A stretch of 58,847 nt of DNA from Loktanella sp. (GCA_024635625.1 JAGXIQ010000134.1:1-58847); one strand, 5' to 3'; positions 47,187 through 58,117 are shown, counted from the first letter of the stretch. Numbers and translations: made by a program. The notes: generated from the letters alone by a model not told the origin.

Positions 47187-49706
47187 TCAGTAAAGGCCGC
47201 CGGAGGACAATGTCCCAAAGGTCGCTTTCGGCCCCACAGTCGCCGTTCCGCCGGTCGAGGTCTGCACCTGACGCGCCTGACGCGGAACTTCGTCCACCAG
47301 CGGCAAATCGGCAGCCATCGCGAAACCACCATCGAACGTAATGCCGAACACGGGCTCTTCACCCGGACGGAAGCATTCTGCGATCACATTCTCACCCGAT
47401 GCCCCTGGCGGTAGCCGCGCGCCAGAGAAGCGGTCGATGTTAATGAACTGACAGTCGCCTGGAACCTTAAAGGGACCGCCGCCATATTTCTTGATCGCCT
47501 TACCCATGAAGGCGTTGAACACCGGCGCGCAGATACCACCGCCAGAAGCTGATCTACCCATAGGACGGGGGTTATCGTAACCGATGTAGCAGCCCGCAAC
47601 GATGTTAGACGAGAAGCCAACGAACCACGCGTCCTTCTCGTCGTTGGTCGTACCGGTCTTGCCAGCGATCGGCACCGGCAGATTGATCGCGTTCTTCGCC
47701 GTGCCGCGTTCCACCACGCCCTGCATCATAGAGGTCAGCTGATAGGCTGTAATTTCATTCATCACACGCTGGCGGTCCGACTGGATCGTCAGCGCGTCAC
47801 CAGCGGGCAAGCTGGCCAATTGGCAGTCGGCACAGATACGCTGGTCATGACGATATACGGTGTTTCCGTATCGGTCCTGTACTCGGTCCACCAACGTAGG
47901 CTCTACCCGCTCGCCACCGTTGGCGAACATGGCATAGGCCGCAACCATCTTGAACAGCGTCGTCTCGTCGGACCCCAGCGAAGCCGCCAAGACTCGGTTC
48001 ATATGGTCATAGACGCCAAACTTCTCGGCATAATTCGCGACTGTGTCGATACCCACTTCTTGGGCCAGACGCACGGTCATCAGGTTACGCGACTGCTCGA
48101 TACCTGTGCGCAAAGGGGTCGGGCCGTAGAACTTGTTGGAATAGTTCTGCGGACGCCAAACGCCCTGCGGCGTGTTGATTTCGATCGGCGCGTCCACAAC
48201 GATGGTGGCAGGAGAATAGCCACTGTCCAAAGCAGCCGCGTAAACAAACGGCTTAAAGCTGGAGCCGGGCTGACGTTTCGCCTGCGTTGCGCGATTGAAC
48301 ACAGATGCTTGGTACGAAAAACCACCCTGCATCGCCAGCACGCGGCCCGTGTTCACATCCATCGCCATAAACGCACCTTGCACCTGCGGCACCTGCCGCA
48401 GCGTCCAGCGGATAAAGCTGCCGTCGCTGTCTTGAGTCATGCGGCGGACTAGCGCGACGCTACCCACCTCAAAGTTGTCGGCAAAGCTACCCTTAATCCA
48501 TGCGATGTCGTCACGAGGAATAACGAATGGCTCCGCCTCAGTCTCTTTCACACCTTCGATACCCACGCGCATTTGGCTGTCGCCGACCTCTAGTACAACA
48601 GCCGGGTGCCATGGATTTTCAAGTGTTATGTCGCGCGGAACTTGTGTCGCGGCCAAGGCTGGGCGCCAGTCGTCCTCGGACCCTAGCTGCGACGGATCGA
48701 TCGTTTTGCCTGTCCCACGCCAGCGGCCCTGCCCCCGGTCATAGCTTTCAAGGGCGCGCTGCAAGGCATGGGCTGCTTCGATCTGCAATTCTGCATCGAC
48801 CGTTGCACGGATAGCCAAGCCACCGGAAAAGAACTCATCCTCGCCAAAGTTCTGGCTTAACTGCCGACGGATTTCGTCGGTGAAATAGTCGCGCGGAGGC
48901 AATTCAGAGCGGAAACTATCGTAATCCCCTGACTGCACCGTGCGCAGCGGGGTTTCCTTTGCAACTTGGTAAGCGGCATCCTCAATATAGCCGTTTTCCC
49001 ACATTTCGCGCAAAACGAAATCGCGTCTGGCGATGGACCGGTCATATTGGCGCACGGGATCGTAATCTGACGGCGCCTTTGGTAAAACAGCCAGATAAGC
49101 AGCCTCTTCGACCGTTAGATCCGACAGGGCCTTGTTGAAATAGGTCAGCGCGGCCGCGGTTACGCCATAGCTGTTCTTACCCAAAAAAATCTCGTTCAAG
49201 TACAGCTCTAGAATCTTGTCCTTGGGCATTGCGCCTTCGATCCGCGTCGCAAGGATGATCTCTTTAATTTTGCGTTCAACGCTGCGCGATCCGTCAAGCA
49301 GGAAGTTTTTCATGACCTGCTGCGTAATGGTCGATGCGCCGCGCACATCCTCGCCCCGGCTCTTTACAGCGGCAACCAGTGCCGCCGCCATTCCGCCCGC
49401 GTCATAGCCACCGTGGGTGTAGAAGTTTTTATCCTCGGCCGAGATGAACGCCTGCTTTACGACATCGGGAATGTCTTCGGCAGGTGTGAACAGACGCCGT
49501 TCCACCGCGAATTCATCGATGATTTTGCCTTCACCGGAGTAAATGCGGCTGATCGTCTTAGGCGTGTATTGCGCCAACGTATCGTAAGACGGCAAATCGC
49601 GCCCGTACATGTAAAAGATGGCGCCCAGTGTCAGGGCTCCCATTGCTAGCCCAAGGCACAGCATCGAAAAGATCGCGCCGAAGAATGACATGATAAAGCG
49701 CAGCAT
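47187..49706 (-). CDS. mrcA: Penicillin-binding protein 1A (bifunctional)
   Basis: PBP1A polymerises and cross-links peptidoglycan in the periplasm. The 839 residues have a short N-terminal anchor (about 5-30). The glycosyltransferase 51 domain includes SAEDKNFYTHGGYD, ASTITQQVMKNFLL and ATRIEGAMPK. An OB-like insert follows, then a transpeptidase domain with the active serine in RQPGSSFKPFVYAA (S-x-x-K), SRNLMTVRL (S-x-N) and AGKTGTTNDEKDAWFVGF (K-T-G). The end is a normal Gly/Leu-Tyr tail. The amidase-type cell-wall hydrolase gene lies 127 bases upstream. Confidence 0.96.
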   Translation of the reverse strand: MLRFIMSFFGAIFSMLCLGLAMGALTLGAIFYMYGRDLPSYDTLAQYTPKTISRIYSGEGKIIDEFAVERRLFTPAEDIPDVVKQAFISAEDKNFYTHGGYDAGGMAAALVAAVKSRGEDVRGASTITQQVMKNFLLDGSRSVERKIKEIILATRIEGAMPKDKILELYLNEIFLGKNSYGVTAAALTYFNKALSDLTVEEAAYLAVLPKAPSDYDPVRQYDRSIARRDFVLREMWENGYIEDAAYQVAKETPLRTVQSGDYDSFRSELPPRDYFTDEIRRQLSQNFGEDEFFSGGLAIRATVDAELQIEAAHALQRALESYDRGQGRWRGTGKTIDPSQLGSEDDWRPALAATQVPRDITLENPWHPAVVLEVGDSQMRVGIEGVKETEAEPFVIPRDDIAWIKGSFADNFEVGSVALVRRMTQDSDGSFIRWTLRQVPQVQGAFMAMDVNTGRVLAMQGGFSYQASVFNRATQAKRQPGSSFKPFVYAAALDSGYSPATIVVDAPIEINTPQGVWRPQNYSNKFYGPTPLRTGIEQSRNLMTVRLAQEVGIDTVANYAEKFGVYDHMNRVLAASLGSDETTLFKMVAAYAMFANGGERVEPTLVDRVQDRYGNTVYRHDQRICADCQLASLPAGDALTIQSDRQRVMNEITAYQLTSMMQGVVERGTAKNAINLPVPIAGKTGTTNDEKDAWFVGFSSNIVAGCYIGYDNPRPMGRSASGGGICAPVFNAFMGKAIKKYGGGPFKVPGDCQFINIDRFSGARLPPGASGENVIAECFRPGEEPVFGITFDGGFAMAADLPLVDEVPRQARQVQTSTGGTATVGPKATFGTLSSGGLY

Positions 49707-49833
49707 GGGCCGGTGACCTTTTTGTCGGAATTGGCCAGCTTATAGGGCGACCCCGTGCCCTCGTCAAAAGCAGATCACCACCAAATGAACGATATGCCGC
49801 CTAATCTGCAGTCACAATACCGCCAGTCGAGCG

Positions 49834-51027
49834 CTATTGCCGCTTTAACGGCGCCCGTGCCGCCTCTGCAGAACCCCAGTCCTGTAACGCCAGTGCGATG
49901 CCTTGCACGATTACTGCGCGGCCTTCTGACGTCACAAGTGCGTTTCGATCTGCTGCGTTGGACAGAAATCCAGCCTCTAATAACACGGATGGAAAGTCTG
50001 CTGCGTTCAGAACGGCCAACCGCGCTTCGCGCCGGGGGCGGCTGTTGACTGCGGCCCCCGTACTTCGCAATCCCGCGATGATCGCATCAGCCAGACGGTC
50101 TGACGCCGGGGCCGTTTCGGCCCGCGCCATGTCCATCAATACTGTGGCCACGCGGTCGTCTTGTCCAGTCAGGTCAAGGCCCGTCAGCAAATCGCCCCGC
50201 TCATGCCGCTCTGCCATCCGCAGCGCCGACCGATCTTCGCCTTCAGCGTTCAATGTATAAGCAGAAGCACCTCGGGTTACGTCGTCGTCCAGCGCGTCTG
50301 CATGAAGCGACACCATCACGCCCGCACCTGCAGCGCGGGCAATCGTCATGCGTTCTTCCAGTGGGACAAATGTATCAGCGTCGCGCGTCAAAACAGCGCG
50401 CATCACACCGCCCCGGTTGATCGCGTCAGCCAGTTCAATTGCCAATTGTAGCATGACATCCGCCTCGTGCACCTTGCCGCGCATCGCGCCGGGATCAATC
50501 CCGCCGTGCCCTGGGTCAATGACCACCACCAATGGGCCGTCGCGTGGCATCGGTGCCGCAAGGCTCGTATCTGGGCGCACAGGACCGTCTGGCGCGCCAG
50601 CCGTGGCGGCAAATGTCTTTGCGTCCACTGGATCCAGTCGCAGGGTTAACGCCGCCGCCCCAGTCTTGTCATTTACTGCCAGCCCCGCTTGCGCGACCTG
50701 CAAAGGCTGCCTCAGTGTCACGACCAAACGCGACCAGCCCGGCCGCAGCTGGCCAAAAATCACATCCACAGCCAAGCCAGTGCGCAAGATATCCTCTGGA
50801 ATCAGTCCGCTGAAATCGACCTCTTTGAAGTCCACGACCACGCGCCACGGATCCTCTAGGGTAAAGATGCGGTATGGCACTGTCTGACTAAGCGCGAGCG
50901 CCACGCTTAAACCTTCGTCGGCATCGGCAATCCGGCTTTGCGCGGGGTCAATTCGGGCCAGCGCGGAAAAATCCTGCGCGGCCACAGGCCCCGCAAACAT
51001 CATACAAATAGTAAGCGCGCGGATCAC
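49834..51027 (-). CDS. N-acetylmuramoyl-L-alanine amidase (AmiC-type)
   Basis: The periplasmic enzyme removes stem peptides from the wall, mainly at division. The 397 residues start with a signal peptide (MIRALTICMMFAGPVAA, cleavage after VAA). A short AMIN-like region follows (PYRIFTLEDPWRVVVDFK), and then an Amidase_3 domain with VIDPGHGGIDPGA, HEADVMLQLAIELADA, SLHADALDDD and LLEAGFLSNAADRNAL holding the zinc-binding residues. It overlaps the aminotransferase gene by four bases, and mrcA is next, so wall-related genes are grouped here. Confidence 0.93.
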   Translation of the reverse strand: MIRALTICMMFAGPVAAQDFSALARIDPAQSRIADADEGLSVALALSQTVPYRIFTLEDPWRVVVDFKEVDFSGLIPEDILRTGLAVDVIFGQLRPGWSRLVVTLRQPLQVAQAGLAVNDKTGAAALTLRLDPVDAKTFAATAGAPDGPVRPDTSLAAPMPRDGPLVVVIDPGHGGIDPGAMRGKVHEADVMLQLAIELADAINRGGVMRAVLTRDADTFVPLEERMTIARAAGAGVMVSLHADALDDDVTRGASAYTLNAEGEDRSALRMAERHERGDLLTGLDLTGQDDRVATVLMDMARAETAPASDRLADAIIAGLRSTGAAVNSRPRREARLAVLNAADFPSVLLEAGFLSNAADRNALVTSEGRAVIVQGIALALQDWGSAEAARAPLKRQ

Positions 51028-52166
51028 GCCAGCGCCTTCATGTAGCGTTGTAGCCGCGCCAACCCCTCTGCCATGTCCACCGTCTTGCCAGCGTATGAAA
51101 ACCGCAACCAGCGGTGCCCGGCGATTGGGTCGAAATCAAGGCCGGGTGTCACCGCCACGCCTGCCTTTTCCAATATCTCGGCTGCCAGCACGCGGCTGTC
51201 GTCCGTATGGGCCGAAACGTCTGCATAGATATAAAACGCCCCGTCAGGGGGAGCGATTGTTTCAAACCCAGCCTGCGCCAGACCGTCGAGCAAAAGACTG
51301 CGGTTTGCCTGATAGACGGCAAGATTTGCGTCAAGCTCTGGTCGGCAATCCATCGCGTGAAGAGCCAAGCGCTGACTGGCATGGGACGCGCAGATGAAAA
51401 GGTTCTGCGCCAGCCGTTCGACCCGGCGCACATGATCTTCTGGCACAACCATCCAACCGCAGCGCCATCCGGTCATGCTGAAATATTTAGAGAAGCTATT
51501 GATGACATAGGTTTCCTGCGTCACCTCTAGCGCAGATACAGCACGCGTGCCGTAGCCAATACCGTGGTAAATTTCGTCGCTGATCAACGCCGCATCGTGC
51601 GCCGCGCATGCGTCAGCCAGCGCCATCAGCTCTCCTTTGTTTAGCATCGTCCCCGTGGGGTTTGCGGGTGACGCGACAATCAGACCGGCCAAATCGTGGG
51701 CAGCGAAGTCCTCTGGCTGTGGCTGAAACCGCCCGCGGGCACGTGTTTCGATCTCTATCGGTTGCAGGCCCATTGCCTTTAGAATTTGGCGATAGCTTGG
51801 GTAACAAGGCAGCCCAAGCCCAACGCGCGCGTCATTATCGAACAGCGCCGAAAACGCCAATACGAATGCCCCGGACGCACCGGCAGTGATCACCACGCGG
51901 GTCGGATCAAGGTCGACATCGTAGATGTCGCCATAATGTTGCGCGATGCGCCGCCGCAAGGCTGGCAAGCCAAGACCCACCGTATAGCCCAGCGGTTCAT
52001 CCAGATCGGCCTTCAACGCCTCTAACGCCTCTTGCGGGGCACCAGTACCGGGCTGACCCACTTCCATATGGATGATCGACCGTCCCGCGTCCTCTGCGGC
52101 GCGGGCCGCCTCCATTACGTCCATCACGATAAAGGGATCGACGTCCCCCCGGGTTGAGCTGCGCAT
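51024..52166 (-). CDS. PLP-dependent class I/II aminotransferase
   Basis: The 380-residue cytoplasmic enzyme has the aspartate-aminotransferase fold. VGQPGTGAP is near the N-terminus (about 36-44), ASPANPTGTMLNKGEL (about 163-178) follows, and the PLP lysine is in NSFSKYFSMTGWRCGWMV (about 219-236). The donor and acceptor cannot be told from the sequence. It overlaps the amiC-type gene by four bases, so the two probably share a transcript, although a functional link is unclear. Confidence 0.9.
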   Translation of the reverse strand: MRSSTRGDVDPFIVMDVMEAARAAEDAGRSIIHMEVGQPGTGAPQEALEALKADLDEPLGYTVGLGLPALRRRIAQHYGDIYDVDLDPTRVVITAGASGAFVLAFSALFDNDARVGLGLPCYPSYRQILKAMGLQPIEIETRARGRFQPQPEDFAAHDLAGLIVASPANPTGTMLNKGELMALADACAAHDAALISDEIYHGIGYGTRAVSALEVTQETYVINSFSKYFSMTGWRCGWMVVPEDHVRRVERLAQNLFICASHASQRLALHAMDCRPELDANLAVYQANRSLLLDGLAQAGFETIAPPDGAFYIYADVSAHTDDSRVLAAEILEKAGVAVTPGLDFDPIAGHRWLRFSYAGKTVDMAEGLARLQRYMKALA

Positions 52167-52298
52167 AGTCTGCCCTTACTGCGTTTTGGCAACTTGTGCC
52201 CGCAGCATGGGGGTTGCGTCAACCACCCCCACCGCCGCACCTTGGCAGACCCGCCCTGATCTGCGCATAATCTACGCAAACCTGATGAAAGTGACCCG

Positions 52299-53030
52299 AT
52301 GTTCCGCACCCTGACTGCCGCCGCCGCCCTTAGCCTGTCTGTGGCCCTGCCCGCCCTTGCACAGGATGCGATGGACGACCAAGCCTTTGGCGAACGCGTC
52401 CGCGCCTACTTGATGGCCAATCCAGAAGTCATCATGGAAGCAGTAGGTATGCTGCAGGCGAAAGAGGACGCTGCTGCCCAACAGGCAGATCAGGACATGG
52501 TCGCAGCGCAGTCCGACGCGTTGACCAATGACGGTTTTTCATGGGTCGGCGGCAATCCTGATGGCGATATTACCGTCGTCGAATTCATGGACTACCGTTG
52601 CGGCTATTGCAAAAAGGCTTTTTCAGAAGTCGAAAGCCTGCTGTCTACCGACGGCAACATTAAGTTCATCGTTAAGGAATTCCCGATCTTAGGTGAACAA
52701 TCCGTACTTGGATCTCAATTCGCCATCGCAACGCAAATTGTGGCCGGCGAAGACGCGTACAAATCCGTCCACGACACCCTGATGAGCTACAACGGAGAGA
52801 TCACCGCCGACAGCCTGCGGCGGCTGGCCGACAGTCTTGATCTCGATGGCGAGGCGATCTTGGCGAAGCTTAACGACCCAGAGGTCGAGCGCCGCATCAA
52901 TGCGAACCGCGAACTCGGTCGGGCTCTGAACATTTCCGGCACGCCAACCTTTGTGATCGAAAGTCAGATGGTACGCGGCTATGTCCCTGCCGACCAATTG
53001 CAGCAGCTAGTGGATCAACTGCGCGGCTGA
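52299..53030 (+). CDS. DsbA-family thiol-disulfide protein
   Basis: This periplasmic thioredoxin-fold oxidoreductase is exported by a signal peptide (MFRTLTAAAALSLSVALPALA, cleavage after ALA). A helical N-terminal region follows and then a CGYC active site (Cys101-Cys104) in FMDYRCGYCKKAF. The cis-proline loop reads NISGTPTFVIES. The 243-residue length matches the DsbA/ScsC-like group. The start is the ATG at 52299. It is divergent from the aminotransferase. Confidence 0.92.
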   Translation: MFRTLTAAAALSLSVALPALAQDAMDDQAFGERVRAYLMANPEVIMEAVGMLQAKEDAAAQQADQDMVAAQSDALTNDGFSWVGGNPDGDITVVEFMDYRCGYCKKAFSEVESLLSTDGNIKFIVKEFPILGEQSVLGSQFAIATQIVAGEDAYKSVHDTLMSYNGEITADSLRRLADSLDLDGEAILAKLNDPEVERRINANRELGRALNISGTPTFVIESQMVRGYVPADQLQQLVDQLRG

Positions 53031-53098
53031 CGCATCCGTGATTGGTCGTCATGTTACCTTGCTCTAGTTAATCGCAAAAGCAACCAAGGGAGATCCCC

Positions 53099-53890
53099 AT
53101 GACGACCACTCGCCGCCATTTTCTTGCAACTTCTGCTGCCGCCGCCGGTGCGATTACGCTGCTGCCCTACGCCGCAAGCGCCGCCGCACATATGTCGGAT
53201 GCATTTCCGACCGCCGCAGGCGATGTGACAGTCCACCCGATCGAGCATGCTTCTTTCGTGATGGAAACGCCCATTGGCACGATCTTTACTGATCCGGTCG
53301 GCGATGCGGCTATATACGCGGACTTTGGCACACCCGACCTGATCCTGATCACCCACGAACACGGCGACCATTACAACGCAGAAACTCTTGCGGCACTGGT
53401 CGGCGACGGGACACAGATCATTACCAATCCCGCCGTTTTTGCGATGCTGTCCGACGACATGAAGGCAAAAGCTAGCGAGTTGGCGAACGGCGGTTCCGCC
53501 ACCTACAATGGCCTGCAGATCGACGCGATCCCAGCCTACAATACGACCGAAGGTCGCCTGCAGAACCACCCACAAGGTCGCGACAGCGGCTATGTGCTGA
53601 CATTTGACGGGCTGCGGGTCTACATTTCTGGCGACACCGAAGATATCCCTGAAATGCGCGCGCTGGAAAACATCGACGTCGCTTTCATTTGTATGAACCT
53701 GCCCTACACGATGGACATGCAGGCCGCCGCGTCCGCTGTGGCCGAATTCAAGCCGACGTACGTCTACCCCTACCATTACCGCGGTCAGGACGGTGGCACC
53801 CAGAACCCCGAAGAATTTGCTGCGCTGGTCGGAGAGACCGCCGAGGTTCGCATCGGTAACTGGTACGGCGACGAAGTCATGCCGGCCTAA
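53099..53890 (+). CDS. Tat-exported metallo-beta-lactamase-fold hydrolase (UlaG-like)
   Basis: The 263 residues begin with a twin-arginine signal (MTTTRRHFLATSAAAAGAITLLPYAASAAA, quoted here as TRRHFLATSAAAAGA), so the enzyme folds before export. The metal-binding motif is THEHGDHY, with His86, His88, Asp90 and His91; further metal ligands are likely in SGDTED. The substrate is unknown. A terminator follows. It lies 68 bases after the DsbA-like gene on the same strand. Confidence 0.88.
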   Translation: MTTTRRHFLATSAAAAGAITLLPYAASAAAHMSDAFPTAAGDVTVHPIEHASFVMETPIGTIFTDPVGDAAIYADFGTPDLILITHEHGDHYNAETLAALVGDGTQIITNPAVFAMLSDDMKAKASELANGGSATYNGLQIDAIPAYNTTEGRLQNHPQGRDSGYVLTFDGLRVYISGDTEDIPEMRALENIDVAFICMNLPYTMDMQAAASAVAEFKPTYVYPYHYRGQDGGTQNPEEFAALVGETAEVRIGNWYGDEVMPA

Positions 53891-53911
53891 CAACCAGACG
53901 CTATAAACTAC

Positions 53912-53941
53912 AAAGGCGCTGGGTTAACCTGGCGCCTTTTC
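53912..53941 (+). terminator. Intrinsic terminator of the metallo-hydrolase gene
   Basis: AAAGGCGC (53912-53919) and GCGCCTTT (53932-53939) pair around a loop that itself holds GGTTAACC; Ts follow. Confidence 0.75.
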
Positions 53942-54193
53942 TGTTTGCTGGTGCCAGTTTGCGTTTGAATCGTCTTCCGCAGCGCAGATTAAATTGTCAC
54001 CGCAGGCAACAAGGTACCGATTTCACCGAAGCCTTCGGTCTATTGTACAATCAGTGACCCGCCGATTTGTTCGGCAGGATACCTGCGCCATCGACAGGTC
54101 CTGCAATCAATACCCAATCTCGATTTTGTTACAACTACCGACAGGCAAACGTACGATCGCCGATCAATAGGTCATCGCAATAGGTCGATCATG
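53942..54193. other. Intergenic region between the metallo-hydrolase and ispG genes
   Basis: The region between convergent genes has no coding sequence. ACCGAA-GCC-TTCGGT near 54028-54042 is a small perfect hairpin. Nothing else stands out. Confidence 0.4.
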
Positions 54194-55330
54194 CTATGGC
54201 AACATTGCTTCTTCCGTTACTGCCGCGGCATCCAAAACGGCAGCGCGCTTTTCAACCTGTTCGACAATGTGATCAATCATGGAAGCATTGTCCAACTTAT
54301 GGCTTTGCTTCCCCGCTAAGTAGACCATGCCCGATCCGTTACCGCCGCCGGTAAAACCAACGTCGGTCATCAGCGCCTCGCCGGGACCATTGACCACACA
54401 CCCGATGATGCTCAGGCTCATCGGCGTTTTGATATGCTCTAACCGCTTCTCCAGCGCCTCGACTGTCTTAATCACATCGAACCCCTGACGCGCGCACGAC
54501 GGGCAAGATATGATGTTCACTCCCCGGTGCCGCAGGCCCAGCGACTTCAATATTTCAAAACCCATTTTCACTTCTTCTACCGGATCGGCAGACAAGCTGA
54601 CGCGGATCGTATCACCGATCCCCATCCACAAAAGGCTGCCCATCCCGATCGCCGATTTCACGGTACCGGAAATCAAGCCCCCTGCTTCGGTTATACCAAG
54701 GTGGATCGGGGCGTCAGTCAACTCGCCCAACTTTTGATAGGCGGCCGCAGCCATAAAGACGTCGGACGCCTTGCAGCTGATTTTAAACTCGTGAAAGTCG
54801 TTATCCTGCAGGATTTTGATATGATCCATCCCGCTTTCGACCATCGCATCTGGTGTAGGCTCGCCATACTTGTCTAACAGATGACGTTCCAAAGACCCGG
54901 CATTCACCCCGATCCGAATGCTGCAGTTATGGTCACGAGCGGCCCTGATGACCTCTTTGACGCGCTTCTCGTCACCAATGTTGCCCGGGTTGATCCGCAG
55001 GCAGGCCGCGCCGGCCTCTGCCGCCTCGATCCCGCGCTTGTAGTGAAAGTGAATATCCGCCACGATAGGAACGCTCACGTTTCGCACAATTTCTTTTAGC
55101 GCGCGGCTACTCGCCTCGTCGGGGACCGAAACACGTACGATATCCGCGCCAGCATCCGCCGCCGCTTGAATCTGTGCAATGGTGCCCTTCACGTCGGTCG
55201 TCAGCGTATTGGTCATCGTCTGCACCGTGATCGGCGCATCACCCCCAACCGGTACGTTGCCGACCATGATCTGACGGGATTTCCGGCGGTCAATCTGGCG
55301 CCAGGGACGGAGGGAATGCAACGACGACAT
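54194..55330 (-). CDS. ispG: 4-hydroxy-3-methylbut-2-en-1-yl diphosphate synthase
   Basis: IspG makes HMBPP from methylerythritol cyclodiphosphate in the MEP isoprenoid pathway using a [4Fe-4S] cluster. The 378 residues include [17 protein letters not shown] (about 26-42) and [15 protein letters not shown], the TIM-barrel part. The cluster cysteines are visible in [14 protein letters not shown] and [12 protein letters not shown]. It follows the rodZ-like gene by 73 bases on the same strand, a common alphaproteobacterial order. Confidence 0.96.
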   Translation of the reverse strand: MSSLHSLRPWRQIDRRKSRQIMVGNVPVGGDAPITVQTMTNTLTTDVKGTIAQIQAAADAGADIVRVSVPDEASSRALKEIVRNVSVPIVADIHFHYKRGIEAAEAGAACLRINPGNIGDEKRVKEVIRAARDHNCSIRIGVNAGSLERHLLDKYGEPTPDAMVESGMDHIKILQDNDFHEFKISCKASDVFMAAAAYQKLGELTDAPIHLGITEAGGLISGTVKSAIGMGSLLWMGIGDTIRVSLSADPVEEVKMGFEILKSLGLRHRGVNIISCPSCARQGFDVIKTVEALEKRLEHIKTPMSLSIIGCVVNGPGEALMTDVGFTGGGNGSGMVYLAGKQSHKLDNASMIDHIVEQVEKRAAVLDAAAVTEEAMLP

Positions 55331-55403
55331 TGAGGGGACTTTCGATAAGGCGTTTGCCCTAACCTATGTCGTCACCACCCGACCAGCAACCGCCGCCGCA
55401 GGC

Positions 55404-56627
55404 TTATTCAGCGACTACGGCTTCTGCCACGTTCACGATAGCGCGCAAATCGCCGTCGCTGTTTATATTGGCCAAGGCATAAGCCTGTGTCAGGTTCGCT
55501 GCTGAAAGTGCCAAGTTCGACGTTACCTGACCGTTCGGACCGGCTGGTCCATAATGTTGGCCATTTACGGCGAAATAAACTGCACCGCTTTCACCGACAC
55601 GTAGGGTGGCTGGTTCTTCGGTAGCGGGCAGCGCAAACGTGTCGCCAGCGTTCATAATACCTTCGAAAATCACCGAATTATCAGCAGCACGCACACGGAC
55701 CCAAGCGGGCCGCACAGCGACAAGCTGTACTTCCGGGACAGGGCCTTCGCTAACCTGAATGGCTGGGGCCACGAGGGCGCCAGGCAAGGACTCTGGTGCA
55801 ACTGTCGTCGTCGCATCTGCGACTGCCTGCCGCAAAGCATGATCAACAGCGCTTAGACCCAGCGTCCCCGAGGTACCGGGCATCAAGGTCGATATAGGTG
55901 CATCCCGCGCTACCAGCACCGGTACATCCAACGCCTGTGGGCGATACAAACGATCCAATGCTTCAGGTGTGGGCGCTGCAAAATCGGGGGCTGCTTCACC
56001 TGCATCTGCCATCATAGAAGCACCAGCAAGCGGATCTAGGTCCGACAACACAACAGGGGTCTGATCGACCGGCGCCAAACGCACCTTCTGCACTTCTTGC
56101 AACACGGACCATCCGCCATAACCCAATCCACCGATCAGTGCGACCAGCACTAATACAGAGCCAACGGCGCCGGGTTCGATCCCCGAAAACATGCGATCAC
56201 CACTTGGTACGAAAGGCGTGCCGGAGGCAGAGAAGATATCTTTACCCACGGGGCTGCGATTCGCATCAAAGCGCGCTGGTTTTGCAGACGACGCCGCCGC
56301 AGACATGCCATGCGCAGTTGTAAAACCGCTTTCGCGGCAAAAGGTTTCGAACGCCCAGTCCGGGTCCATCTGCAAATAGCGCGCATAGGACCGAACATAG
56401 CCTGCGATGAATCCAGGTGTATCGAATGCTGATGGGTCGGCGTTTTCAATGGCAGCAATATACGCCGCCTTGATTTTCAGCTCTCGCTGCACATCAAGCA
56501 AGCTTTTTCCGAGCGTGGCACGTTCGCCGCGCATCATATCGCCAAGGCGCATATCGAAGGCGTCGAAACCTTTAGTTTCTTCTACCTTCTCAGCCGCCTT
56601 TGCGCGCCGAAAGCTCTTTACGATCAT
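55404..56627 (-). CDS. RodZ-like protein: HTH, transmembrane, DUF4115
   Basis: The 407 residues have an N-terminal Xre-like helix-turn-helix at about 28-90 (MMRGERATLGKSLLDVQRELKIKAAYIAAIENA, and AGYVRSYARYLQ). A linker and one membrane helix follow (GSVLVLVALIGGLGYGGWSVL, about 172-192). A disordered stretch comes next, and then a C-terminal DUF4115 domain at about 300-375 (VAVRPAWVRVRAADNSVIFEGIMNAGDTFAL). This is the layout of RodZ, which ties the MreB cytoskeleton to the elongation machinery. It precedes ispG on the same strand. Confidence 0.88.
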   Translation of the reverse strand: MIVKSFRRAKAAEKVEETKGFDAFDMRLGDMMRGERATLGKSLLDVQRELKIKAAYIAAIENADPSAFDTPGFIAGYVRSYARYLQMDPDWAFETFCRESGFTTAHGMSAAASSAKPARFDANRSPVGKDIFSASGTPFVPSGDRMFSGIEPGAVGSVLVLVALIGGLGYGGWSVLQEVQKVRLAPVDQTPVVLSDLDPLAGASMMADAGEAAPDFAAPTPEALDRLYRPQALDVPVLVARDAPISTLMPGTSGTLGLSAVDHALRQAVADATTTVAPESLPGALVAPAIQVSEGPVPEVQLVAVRPAWVRVRAADNSVIFEGIMNAGDTFALPATEEPATLRVGESGAVYFAVNGQHYGPAGPNGQVTSNLALSAANLTQAYALANINSDGDLRAIVNVAEAVVAE

Positions 56628-56753
56628 TGTCGTTCCGCCGTGTGCCTGCCCCTGATCAGTCTAATTCAAGATCCCGACTTAGTCGAATCATCTCTCAAAG
56701 ACTGCTTAAATCGCGTGTAACACACGCATCTGTGTTGTGCACACGCAGAAAGA

Positions 56754-57977
56754 TCAGCCCGCCATATCGGCGCGATTCAGCGCACACCGCGACCACAGGT
56801 CGTCTAATGCTGAAACCAAACGATCCATCTCTTTGGGTCCATGCACCGGCGACGGTGTAAATCGCAGGCGTTCCGTGCCCCGTGGCACAGTCGGAAAGTT
56901 GATTGGCTGGACATAAATTCCGAACTGATTCAGTAGCATATCGGACATCAGCTTGGTGTGCTTCGGATCACCGACCATCAAGGGCACGATGTGTGTGCCG
57001 TGATCAATAATCGGAAGACCCAGCCCCTTTAATCGCATCTTTAGGATTTTCGCCTGTGTCTGATGGCTGTCACGCAAACCCTGATCTGTTTTCAGGTGCG
57101 CCACACTCGCGGCAGCACCTGCCGCAACAGCTGGCGGCAGCGAGGTCGTAAAGATGAACCCGGGCGCATAAGACCGTACAGCGTCACACATCCGCGCAGA
57201 TGCAGCAATATAGCCCCCCATGACGCCATAGGCCTTCGCAAGCGTTCCGTTAATAATATCGATCCGGCCCATCAGACCGTCACGCTCTGCAACGCCAGCC
57301 CCACGCGGGCCATACATTCCGACGGCATGAACCTCATCGATATAAGTCAGTGCATTGAATTCTTCTGCCAAATCGCAGATCGCCTCGATCGGGCCAAAGT
57401 CGCCATCCATGGAATAGATCGACTCGAAAGCGATCAGCTTCGGCGCGTCAATATCGTCGGCTTCCAGCAATTCGCGCAGATGCGCGACGTCGTTGTGACG
57501 AAAAATACGCTTTTGACCGCCATTGCGGCGCACACCTTCGATCATCGAAGCATGGTTCAGCGCATCCGAGTAAATAATCAGCCCCGGAAACAGCTTTGGT
57601 AGCGTGCTTAATGTGGCATCGTTGGCAATATAAGCGCTGGTGAACAGCAGTGCCGCCTCTTTGTGGTGCAGATCGGCAAGCTCTGCTTCTAGCCGCTTGT
57701 GGTAAACTGTCGTGCCGGAAATGTTGCGCGTACCACCAGACCCAGCCCCTGTCGCCTCTAATGCTTCGTGCATGGCAGCCAGTACGACCGGGTGCTGCCC
57801 CATCCCCAGATAGTCGTTACCACACCAGACCGTCACCGGGGCCTTGGACCCATCGGGCTTATTCCAGACCGCATTTGGGAACTGCCCCCGCGTACGCTCT
57901 ATATCGATGAAGTTGCGGTAACGTCCCTCGTCATGTAAGCGTTGGATCGCGGAGGTGAGGGCTGCATCGTAGTTCAC
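56754..57977 (-). CDS. hemA: 5-aminolevulinate synthase
   Basis: This PLP enzyme condenses glycine with succinyl-CoA, the first step of haem (and, where present, bacteriochlorophyll) synthesis in alphaproteobacteria. The start is GTG at 57975-57977 ([28 protein letters not shown]), giving 407 residues, the normal length; AAAGGA lies 7 bases before it. [14 protein letters not shown] (about 43-56) and the PLP lysine in [16 protein letters not shown] (about 241-256) are visible. The longer frame to 58118 is not conserved and lies over the promoter, where an FnrL-type box sits. Confidence 0.96.
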   Translation of the reverse strand: MNYDAALTSAIQRLHDEGRYRNFIDIERTRGQFPNAVWNKPDGSKAPVTVWCGNDYLGMGQHPVVLAAMHEALEATGAGSGGTRNISGTTVYHKRLEAELADLHHKEAALLFTSAYIANDATLSTLPKLFPGLIIYSDALNHASMIEGVRRNGGQKRIFRHNDVAHLRELLEADDIDAPKLIAFESIYSMDGDFGPIEAICDLAEEFNALTYIDEVHAVGMYGPRGAGVAERDGLMGRIDIINGTLAKAYGVMGGYIAASARMCDAVRSYAPGFIFTTSLPPAVAAGAAASVAHLKTDQGLRDSHQTQAKILKMRLKGLGLPIIDHGTHIVPLMVGDPKHTKLMSDMLLNQFGIYVQPINFPTVPRGTERLRFTPSPVHGPKEMDRLVSALDDLWSRCALNRADMAG

Positions 57978-58117
57978 CGGTTGTCCTTTCGGATGGGTGA
58001 CACGTCCGCCAACCAGCAGGAGCGGCGCATCATTAATTCTGCCTGCATATAGGGCGATGTGCGAACGGGCAACACGCGACCTGTTGTCACCTACATCCTC
58101 TTTTGTCCAAGAATACA